This document shows positions 30,712-36,883 of a stretch of 36,883 nt of DNA, in pieces. The stretch spans positions 1 to 36,883 of the forward strand of contig NZ_JBDJAW010000058.1 of the NCBI RefSeq assembly GCF_039649665.1, written 5' to 3'. This DNA is from Microbispora sp. ZYX-F-249. Lineage in GTDB: Bacteria; Actinomycetota; Actinomycetes; Streptosporangiales; Streptosporangiaceae. The notes beneath the pieces are model-generated. The model did no database searches, was not told the origin of the DNA, and was given only the letters and a program-made list of their open reading frames with translations. Numbering within the stretch: the first letter of the stretch is position 1; each line of letters starts with the position of its first letter. The translations under genes were made by a program, and so were the position numbers.

Positions 30712-31037
30712 ACGTCATCTCGGATTCCGCGACCATGCTGCGGCGCAACCTCCGGCACACCATGCGAAATTCCCTGGCGCTGTTCAACGGCGTCGTCATG
30801 CCGGTCTTCCTGATGTTCCTGATGGGCTCGGCGTCATCGGCATCGTCGTGCTGACGGTCCTGGCGATCGGCTGGCTGGCCGTCGCGTTCGGGCTCGCGGC
30901 GAGGACGCCGGAAAACGCGGGCCTCGCCGGCGTCCCGCTGATGCTCCTGCCCTTCTTGAGCAGCGCGTTCGTGGTGCGTGGGGCTCGCGTCGATCGGCTA
31001 CCTGTGGGCGCGCGCGTCGTTCACGAAGCGAGCGTGA
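30708..31037 (+). pseudogene. Remnant of a DrrB-type ABC-2 permease
   Basis: The intact start MNVISDSATMLRRNLRHTMRNSLALFNGVVMPVFLMFLM runs into a frame break near 30825. A second piece, GVIGIVVLTVLAIGWLAVAFGLAARTPENAGLAGVPLMLLPFLSSAFV, follows in another frame. A third, GLASIGYLWARASFTKRA, ends at 31037 after another break near 30980. At least two internal deletions have removed most of the membrane helices. The end overlaps the stop of the convergent regulator gene by 17 bases. Confidence 0.65.
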
Positions 31038-34000
31038 TCTCGGCCAGCTCGTGCCAATCCCGCCGCCGGCCGTCCAGGATCGCCTCGGCGAACGCGGTTT
31101 CGCCGAGGCGGTCCCGCGCGGCCGCGGCGATCCTCGCGGCGTCCGGCTGTGAACGATCCGGCATACCGCGCACGCCGTCGCTCGCCGCGAGCAGGCGCGC
31201 GGCCTGCTCGTGGTCTCCCTGGCGAAGGGCGAGGTCCGCGAGCCCGACCAACACCCCGGCGGTGGCCGGGGGATAGTCGTACGCCGTCACCGCGCGGAAC
31301 GCCTCGGTGCGATACGCGCGGGCCCTGCCGAGATCCTCGGTGACGTAGCCGTAGAGGTCCAGCGCGCCGGCGCGGGCGAAGCCGGCCAGTTCCGCGTCGC
31401 CCAGCAACGTGGCCAGGTGCCGGCGTGCCTCGTCCGGCTCGCCGCGCCAGTGCGCCAGCCGCGCCTCGGCGAGCCGGAGCTCGGCGAGGACACCCGGCCA
31501 GGTGATGCCGCCCGCGCACCGCTGCGCTTCGGCCATGGCGGAGGCGCTGGACGGCTCGTCGCCGAGCAGCCAGTGCAGCTGTGCCTGCCGCGCCCGCAGG
31601 CCGACCACGTCCTCGGTCGCGCCCACCTCGGTCAGCGCGACGACCGCCTCCTCGTAGTGCTCACACGCGCGGGCGAACTCGCCGCGCATGGCGAGCCGAT
31701 CGGCCAGGAAGGTCAGCGCCAGCGAGATCCCCCACCGGTCGCCCAGCGCGCGGAACTCGGCGAGACCGATCTCGAGGTCGATGTCCACGTCGGTCTCGTC
31801 GCCGCCGAGCGTGAGCCGCAACCGCCCACGGCTGACCCTGGCCTGCGCGCGCACCCACGGATCGTCGCCGGCGATGAGCGGCTCGAACGCGGGCAGGAAC
31901 TCCGCCGGCCCACGCAGCATCCGCTCCAGCGGGGCGACGAACCCGAGCAGCGGGTTGCGATGCGCGCCGCGCCGGGCGAAGCGGTGCGCCGCGTCGATCC
32001 ACTCCCGCGCCTGATACTGGTCGCCGCCGATCCTGGAGCTGACGAACATCGCCACGACGGCGTACGCCATCGCCCGCACCTCATCGGGCACCGCGCCGTG
32101 TTCCTCGCTCCGCAACGAGGCCGCCGCGATGGCCAGTTCGGTGCCCTCGGCCCTGTGCCCGCTGAGGAACCAGTACCAGCCCGCGGCCGCGACCAGCCGC
32201 ATCGCCTCCCGGGCCCGTCCGTCGGCGATGGCCCCCCGCAGGGCCGCACTGATGTTGTCGTGCTCGGCGCCGAGCGTGGACAGCCACTCCAGTTGCCAGG
32301 CCCGGCGCAGGTGCGGTTCGGCCGTCTCGGCCAGCTCGGTGAAGTAGGCGAGGTGCGCCCGGCGCGCCGGCTCGGTCTCCCCGGCTTCGGCGAGCCGGTG
32401 CGCCGCGTACTCCCCGATGGTGTCGAGCATCCGGTAGCGAGGCGTGTCCTCGCCGCCGGCGAGCACCAGCGACTTCTCGGCCAGAGCGGTCAGCAGGTCG
32501 AGCACCTGCTCTGCGGCGAGCGTCCCGTCCCCGCACACCCGCTCGGCCGCCTCCAGGCTCGCCCCGCCGGAGAACACCGAGAGCCGCCGCAGCACGCGGC
32601 GTTCGGGCTCGGTCAGCAGATCCCAGCTCCAGTCGATCACCGCGCGGAGCGTCCTGTGCCGGGGCAGTGCCGTACGGCTGCCGCCGGTCAGCAGCCGGAA
32701 CCGGTCATCGAGCCGGTGTGCCAGCTGATCGACGGACATGGTGCGCAGCCGGGCCGCGGCCAGTTCGATCGCCAGCGGGATCCCGTCGAGCGCCCGGCAG
32801 ATCCGCGCCATGGCCGACACGGTGTGCGCGTCGGTGCCGATGTCCTTGCGCACCAGATTCGCGCGGTCCCGCAGCAGCCGCACGGCGGGCGAGGACCCGG
32901 CCTCGGAGGGGACCGCCCCCTTCGCGGGCAGCGCGAGCGGCTCGACCTGCCACAGCACCTCGCCGGTGATACCGAGGGGTTCCCTGCTCGTGGCCAGGAT
33001 CCGCAGCCTGCGGCACTCGCGGAGAAGCCGATCCGCGAGAACCGCGGCCGCCTCGATCACGTGTTCGCAATTGTCCAGGACCAGCAGGATCGTGCGATCC
33101 CGGACGGCGGCGACGAGCCGATCCACCGGTTCCCCACCCCGCGCACCGCCGAGCAGCGCCTGGTCACGCAGGCCGATCGCGGTGAGGGCGGCCTGGGCCG
33201 GCTCACCGCCCGCCGGCACCGGGGCCAGTTCGACCAGCCACGCCCCATCCGGCAGCTCGGCGAGCATCGTCCGCGCGGTCTCCGCGGCCAGCCGCGTCTT
33301 GCCGGAGCCACCCGGCCCCGTCAAGGTGACCAGCCGGTGCCCGGCGACGAGACCGGCGACCGCGGCGACGTCGTCGTCCCTGCCGACGAAACTCGTCAGC
33401 TCGGCGCGCAGGTTCGTCCTGCCGTTCTCCGCCCGCTCGCCCAGCTCGCCCCGCAGCAACGCGATGTGCAGCGCGGAGAGCTCGGCCGACGGGCCGCTGC
33501 CCAGCTCCTCGGCGAGCCGCTCACGCGTCCGCTGGTACACGGTCAGCGCCTCGGCCGTACGTCCCGCTTCGGCGAGCGCGCGCATCAGGGCCGCCACGAA
33601 CCCCTCCCGGAGCGGATACGCGGCGGCCAGCTCGGTCAGCTCGGAGACCAGCTCCGACCCGCGGCCCAGGCGGAGGTCGGCGTCCACCCGATCTCCCAGC
33701 GCGGTGACGCGAAGCTCGTCCAGACGCACGACCGCGGCGTCGAACGCGTCGCTGTCCCGCAGCGCTATGTCCGCCAGGGCCGTGCCTCGCCACAGCGCCA
33801 GGGCCGAGCGCAGCAGATCGGCCCGCACCGCGGGCTCGGCGGTGCGGGCCTGACCGACCAGGTGCTCGAACCGGCACACGTCCACGGCGTCAGGAGCGAC
33901 GGCCAGCCGGTACCCGCCGGAGTCCGCCTCGATCACACCGTCCGGCAGCGCCTTGCGCAGCCTGGACACCAACGCCTGTAAGGCGTTGACCTCGTCCGCG

Positions 34001-34167
34001 GGTGGCCGTCGCCCCCAGATCCAGTCCACCAGCCGCGTACGCGTGACGACCCGGCCGGGTTCGAGGGCGAGCGCGGCGAGCAGTGCGCGCAGCCGGATCC
34101 CGGGAACCTCCACCGCGGCTCCATCACCGTTCCGGACCTCGAACGGCCCGAGCAATCCGACTCGCAC
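31021..34167 (-). CDS. AfsR/SARP-like regulator with BTAD, NB-ARC and TPR-like region
   Basis: 1048 residues. The OmpR-like DNA-binding domain (about 1-92) is followed by a BTAD domain (about 98-240) ending with ELGSGPSAELSALHIALLRGEL, then an NB-ARC/AAA-type NTPase: Walker A GPGGSGKT (284-291), Walker B LLVLD (361-365) and GIPLAIELAAARL (462-474). The C-terminal ~500 residues form helical TPR-like repeats. Such proteins regulate secondary metabolism or exporter genes. The convergent DrrAB-type exporter next to it, its probable former target, is now broken. GTG 34167 is used; a CACAAT -10-like box lies seven bases upstream. Confidence 0.9.
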   Translation of the reverse strand: MRVGLLGPFEVRNGDGAAVEVPGIRLRALLAALALEPGRVVTRTRLVDWIWGRRPPADEVNALQALVSRLRKALPDGVIEADSGGYRLAVAPDAVDVCRFEHLVGQARTAEPAVRADLLRSALALWRGTALADIALRDSDAFDAAVVRLDELRVTALGDRVDADLRLGRGSELVSELTELAAAYPLREGFVAALMRALAEAGRTAEALTVYQRTRERLAEELGSGPSAELSALHIALLRGELGERAENGRTNLRAELTSFVGRDDDVAAVAGLVAGHRLVTLTGPGGSGKTRLAAETARTMLAELPDGAWLVELAPVPAGGEPAQAALTAIGLRDQALLGGARGGEPVDRLVAAVRDRTILLVLDNCEHVIEAAAVLADRLLRECRRLRILATSREPLGITGEVLWQVEPLALPAKGAVPSEAGSSPAVRLLRDRANLVRKDIGTDAHTVSAMARICRALDGIPLAIELAAARLRTMSVDQLAHRLDDRFRLLTGGSRTALPRHRTLRAVIDWSWDLLTEPERRVLRRLSVFSGGASLEAAERVCGDGTLAAEQVLDLLTALAEKSLVLAGGEDTPRYRMLDTIGEYAAHRLAEAGETEPARRAHLAYFTELAETAEPHLRRAWQLEWLSTLGAEHDNISAALRGAIADGRAREAMRLVAAAGWYWFLSGHRAEGTELAIAAASLRSEEHGAVPDEVRAMAYAVVAMFVSSRIGGDQYQAREWIDAAHRFARRGAHRNPLLGFVAPLERMLRGPAEFLPAFEPLIAGDDPWVRAQARVSRGRLRLTLGGDETDVDIDLEIGLAEFRALGDRWGISLALTFLADRLAMRGEFARACEHYEEAVVALTEVGATEDVVGLRARQAQLHWLLGDEPSSASAMAEAQRCAGGITWPGVLAELRLAEARLAHWRGEPDEARRHLATLLGDAELAGFARAGALDLYGYVTEDLGRARAYRTEAFRAVTAYDYPPATAGVLVGLADLALRQGDHEQAARLLAASDGVRGMPDRSQPDAARIAAAARDRLGETAFAEAILDGRRRDWHELAEITLAS

Positions 34168-34232
34168 GTCAGCAATTGTGCCGATTCATGGCGACGACCG
34201 GTCACCCGCCGCCGCGCGTACTCCGCCCGGGC

Positions 34233-35531
34233 CTATGACCGGAGCAGGCGGCCCCGGATGAAGGCCGGCGCTTCTCGGGGCGTGCCGGCGTCGATCAGCG
34301 GTCGCGGGGCGTCGGAGGCCGCGATCCGATCGGTCTCGCACATCGCGCCGAGGACGTGTACGGCCCACGCCAGCTCGCCTGCCTCGGTTCCCGGATGCCA
34401 GGTCATGTTGATGCCGGAGGATGCCTGCCGGGTCCCGTCTTCGGTGCTGAGCGACAGCGTGGCCATGCCGACGACGCCGCCTTCGTGCCCCCACAGCCTC
34501 CCGCAGGGCGTGTCGTAGGCGATGAGACCGAGCCCGTAGTTCATGATGTCGGAGCTGCCCACTCCGAGCGTGATCGGGACGGTCCTGCGCATCTCGGCCA
34601 ACTGGGCCCGGCCGATCAGCCGGCCGGTGAACAACGCCCGGTAGAAACGGTTGAGGTCCTCCATCGTCGAGACGACCGCACCCGCCGTGCCGAGGGACGA
34701 GGGGTTGAAGGTGCTGAAGTCTCTGAGCGGGAAGGAGCCGAACAGGGACGTGTACGCGTTCGAGTGCGGGTTCGGCAGATCGGACGTGCGCGGGAAGAAC
34801 GTGTGCTCGAGGCCGGCCCGCTCGATGACGTGGTGGGTGATGTAGCGTTCGGCGGGCACTCCGCTGACCTTGCCGATCACCAGGCCGAGCACGATGTAGT
34901 TGGTGTTGGAGTAGCTTCCCGGGGACTGGCCGGGCTCGCCCGAGGCGCCGACGCCGAGACCGAGCCGGACGAGTTCCTCGTTGCCGTACTGCCGTACGCG
35001 CATCTCTTCGAGGCTCTCAGGGCTGGTGATCAGTGCGGTGTCGTAGTCGCCGATGTGGCTGGTGTGGTTGAGCAGCATCCTGACCGTGACGCGCCGATCG
35101 GGCAGCAGCCCGGGCAGGTACCGCTCGACGGGGGCGTCCAGCTGGAGCCTGCCCCGCTCCACCAGCTGCAGGGCGGCGGTGGCGACGAAGGTCTTGGTGA
35201 TGCTGCCGATCCGGTGGTACATGTCCGGCCGCGTGGGGCGCTTGGCCTCCAGGTCGGCCAGTCCCGTGGCGCCGCGCCAGCGCTGGTGCCCGTCCTGGAC
35301 GGCGGAGTAGGCCCCGGGGATGCCGCCCTTGGGTACCTCGTCGAGCGTGCGCTGCAACTCTCGCCGATCGAGTCCCGGCGCGGCGCGAAGTTCCGGTGCG
35401 GCGGCGTTCGCCGGCGGGACGAGAGCCGCCATGGCGAGCAGCGTGCCGAGGCTCAGGGCGGCGAGTCTCCTGACGGAGCGCTTCAGGGGAGTGCGGGCGG
35501 GGCGGGCGGGGGTGGGGGTGGGGTCAGGCAC
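34233..35531 (-). CDS. Secreted serine hydrolase, class C beta-lactamase / D-Ala carboxypeptidase family
   Basis: 432 residues with a signal sequence: basic region KRSVRRL, hydrophobic core to about residue 40, cleavage expected near ANA-AAP (about 44). Active-site motifs are S110-I-T-K113 (nucleophile), Y207-S-N209 and H349-E-G351 (replacing KTG). It acts outside the membrane on peptides, esters or beta-lactams; typical D-aminopeptidase/esterase relatives cannot be separated by sequence. GTG 35531 has GGAGG seven bases upstream and overlaps the upstream HTH stop by eight bases. The next gene downstream is the large BTAD regulator. Confidence 0.92.
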   Translation of the reverse strand: MPDPTPTPARPARTPLKRSVRRLAALSLGTLLAMAALVPPANAAAPELRAAPGLDRRELQRTLDEVPKGGIPGAYSAVQDGHQRWRGATGLADLEAKRPTRPDMYHRIGSITKTFVATAALQLVERGRLQLDAPVERYLPGLLPDRRVTVRMLLNHTSHIGDYDTALITSPESLEEMRVRQYGNEELVRLGLGVGASGEPGQSPGSYSNTNYIVLGLVIGKVSGVPAERYITHHVIERAGLEHTFFPRTSDLPNPHSNAYTSLFGSFPLRDFSTFNPSSLGTAGAVVSTMEDLNRFYRALFTGRLIGRAQLAEMRRTVPITLGVGSSDIMNYGLGLIAYDTPCGRLWGHEGGVVGMATLSLSTEDGTRQASSGINMTWHPGTEAGELAWAVHVLGAMCETDRIAASDAPRPLIDAGTPREAPAFIRGRLLRS

Positions 35532-35894
35532 CTGTGATCCTCCGGAGAACGGCTGTGTACGTGGCGAACGCGGTCGTGCCCTCGTCGGTGAGGGACAGCG
35601 AGGTGCGGGGCCGTCTGCCTGCGAAGCCCCTGGACACCTCCACATAGCCGGCTTCCTCGAGCACGAGCATGTGCGTGGACAGCAGCGAGTCGCTGACCTC
35701 GATCATCTGCTTGAGGAAGCGGAAGTCGGCCCGGTCGGCGGCGGCGGGCGCCGCCATCACCGACAGGCGGACGGGGGCATGGATGACCTCGTCGAGGTCG
35801 TGCCGTCGGCGGCGTGGATGTGTCCCTCGACGCGCTGGATCTCCTGCAGGGCGTGAGCTGGGGAAGGGGCGGTCAAAGTTCCTCCTCGGTTCAT
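35524..35894 (-). pseudogene. Frameshifted winged-helix regulator (MarR-like, HTH_27 type)
   Basis: Two frames are needed for the family pattern. From ATG 35894 (or TTG 35876, after GGAGG) the frame gives PAHALQEIQRVEGHIHAADGT. The main frame then gives DLDEVIHAPVRLSVMAAPAAADRADFRFLKQMIEVSDSLLSTHMLVLEEAGYVEVSRGFAGRRPRTSLSLTDEG, to the stop at 35524. A single base is lacking near 35795-35803. The winged helix is complete in the second frame, so either the N-terminal helix is lost or the base is a sequencing error. It is coupled to the serine hydrolase gene through an eight-base overlap. Confidence 0.7.
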
Positions 35895-35903
35895 GTACTC
35901 GAC

Positions 35904-35932
35904 AACCTAACAAGCGCTCAACTCCCGTTCAA
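35904..35932 (-). promoter_or_regulatory. Promoter of the winged-helix/serine hydrolase pair
   Basis: Minus strand -35 TTGAAC (35932-35927), 17-base spacer, -10 TAGGTT (35909-35904), nine bases before ATG 35894. A second TTGAGC repeat lies in the spacer, and TTGAAC/TTGAGC may be repressor contacts. This is the best-spaced promoter in the window. Confidence 0.6.
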
Positions 35933-35941
35933 GTAGATGCT

Positions 35942-36201
35942 TCGTGGTTGAAGCCGAGACGTGTACGGCGGATTCAATCGCGAGCGAAATCGCGGGTGCG
36001 GCTTGACGAATTCCGCACCGGCGTGGAATTCTGATTGCGGGATAGAGGTTGACTGGTTCGATATTGATGGACTTTCGTTTGCCTTTTGGTTTATGCTGCC
36101 CTTCCATCGTGCTCGCCCTCGGCATCCCACTCCTTCGTTTTCGGCGGTGATGTCGTCCGGCGCGCGTGTCGTCAGTCCGCGATCCCCCGGAAGGACTTCT
36201 G
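35942..36201 (+). promoter_or_regulatory. rpoB upstream region
   Basis: Noncoding stretch of about 260 bases with an AT-rich patch at about 36055-36100, unlike its surroundings. It holds TTGACG (36003-36008), TTGACT (36049-36054), a TATGCT -10 candidate (36092-36097) and an inverted repeat GAATTCC/GGAATTC (36008-36014 and 36025-36031). No complete -35/-10 pair with ideal spacing was found. No rplJ or rplL gene lies upstream. The ribosome site AAGGA (36191-36195) is six bases before the rpoB start. Confidence 0.55.
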
Positions 36202-36883
36202 TTGGCAGCCTCGCGCAACGCCTCCGCCGTACCCGCCGGCCCCCGCCGCGTCTCCTTCGCGCGCATCCGGGAGCCGCTCGAAGTGCCCGACCTTCTCGCC
36301 CTGCAGACCGAGTCCTTCGACTGGCTGGTGGGGAACGAGCGTTGGAAGGGCCGGGTCGAGGCGGCTCGCCAGGCCGGGCGCAAGGACATTCCGCCCCAGT
36401 CGGGTCTCGAAGAGATCTTCGAGGAGATCAGTCCCATCGAGGACTTCTCCGGAACCATGTCCCTGTCGTTCCGGGACCACAGGTTCGAGCCGCCCAAGTA
36501 CTCGGTCGATGAGTGCAAAGACAAGGACATGACCTACTCCGCCCCGATGTTCGTCACGGCGGAGTTCATCAACAACACCACCGGTGAGATCAAGAGCCAG
36601 ACGGTGTTCATGGGCGACTTCCCGCTCATGACGTCGAAGGGCACGTTCATCGTGAACGGCACCGAGCGTGTCGTGGTCTCCCAGCTCGTCCGGTCACCCG
36701 GTGTGTATTTCGAGCGGAATCCCGACAAGACCTCGGACAAGGACCTCTACGGGTGCAAGGTCATCCCCTCCAGGGGTGCCTGGCTGGAGTTCGAGATCGA
36801 CAAGCGGGACAGCGTCGGCGTGCGCGTCGACCGCAAGCGCAAGCAGCCGGTCACCGTGCTGCTCAAGGCGCTCGGCTGGACCG
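36202..36883 (+). CDS. rpoB: RNA polymerase beta subunit, N-terminal part (runs off window)
   Basis: Beginning at TTG 36202 (AAGGA six bases upstream), about 227 of ~1160 residues are present. The sequence follows actinobacterial RpoB: LAASRNAS at the start, then RIREPLEVPDLLALQTESFDWL, DKDMTYSAPMFVTAEFINNTTGEIKSQTVFMGDFPLM, GTERVVVSQLVRSPGVYF and VIPSRGAWLEFEIDKRDSVGVRVDRKR. The rifampicin-cluster region (about residues 420-450) lies beyond the edge. Ribosomal genes rplJ and rplL, usual upstream partners, are absent; instead a serine hydrolase and a broken HTH gene face away. This is the expected setting of a second rpoB copy. Confidence 0.95.
   Translation, partial: MAASRNASAVPAGPRRVSFARIREPLEVPDLLALQTESFDWLVGNERWKGRVEAARQAGRKDIPPQSGLEEIFEEISPIEDFSGTMSLSFRDHRFEPPKYSVDECKDKDMTYSAPMFVTAEFINNTTGEIKSQTVFMGDFPLMTSKGTFIVNGTERVVVSQLVRSPGVYFERNPDKTSDKDLYGCKVIPSRGAWLEFEIDKRDSVGVRVDRKRKQPVTVLLKALGWT

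Noticed and set aside
31210..33981. 923-codon plus-strand frame opposite the BTAD regulator
   Set aside because: Same cause; low-complexity Arg/Gly/Gln composition, no family, no ribosome site.
30557..34167. Secondary metabolite gene cluster around the AfsR-like regulator
   Set aside because: No biosynthetic enzymes adjoin; only a broken exporter is present.
1..36883. CRISPR arrays, phage genes, intact insertion sequences, tRNA or rRNA genes
   Set aside because: None was recognised on reading both strands; short repeats found are operators or terminators.

Overview
High-GC actinomycete chromosome, most likely from the Streptosporangiaceae (Nonomuraea, Microbispora and relatives). This is inferred from the base composition, the rpoB start with its AASRNAS N-terminus, and actinobacterial families such as the Rv2578c-type radical SAM protein, DUF3040, DUF4865, CGNR/ABATE, DinB-like mycothiol enzymes and a BTAD/NB-ARC regulator. 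No rRNA, tRNA, CRISPR array or intact insertion sequence was seen. Many genes appear to be transcribed without a leader: a TANNNT -10 box sits 6-8 bases before the start codon.

Layout. 1-4.7 kb: the end of an HNH endonuclease gene, then a tight four-gene minus-strand operon (M19 dipeptidase, M20 deacylase, GNAT acyltransferase, NSAR/OSBS racemase). It looks like a D-to-L amino-acid conversion pathway with its own dipeptidase. 4.8-8.4 kb: a YigZ/IMPACT protein, isochorismate synthase, a secreted SGNH hydrolase and a FadR-type regulator. 8.4-11.4 kb: a leucine attenuator (leader peptide with four consecutive Leu codons and mutually exclusive hairpins) in front of leuA, then a BtrH/DUF4872 protein. 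11.4-19.1 kb: a CGNR regulator and VOC gene sharing one palindromic promoter, an ABC transporter/two-component operon, a hydrolase facing a WYL regulator, and a GT4 glycosyltransferase. 19.1-25 kb: a methyltransferase, a LexA-boxed SplB-like radical SAM gene, DUF3040, a MecA_N-type PBP, PlsC, TetR and DUF4865. 25.0-25.2 kb: a probable undescribed structured RNA on the minus strand. 25.3-30.5 kb: a GNAT, epimerase and PLP-decarboxylase run, a decayed hydrolase, an ArsR-like regulator with a TauE permease, and a DinB-like protein. 30.5-34.2 kb: remnants of a DrrAB-type exporter run into a large AfsR-like regulator. 34.2-36.9 kb: a secreted serine hydrolase, a frameshifted winged-helix gene, and the first ~227 codons of rpoB.

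The points most worth following are: rpoB without rplJ/rplL upstream, as expected for a second rpoB paralogue; the leuA attenuator; the CGNR/VOC palindrome carrying two opposed -10 boxes; the candidate RNA at about 25.0-25.17 kb; and the D-amino-acid operon.
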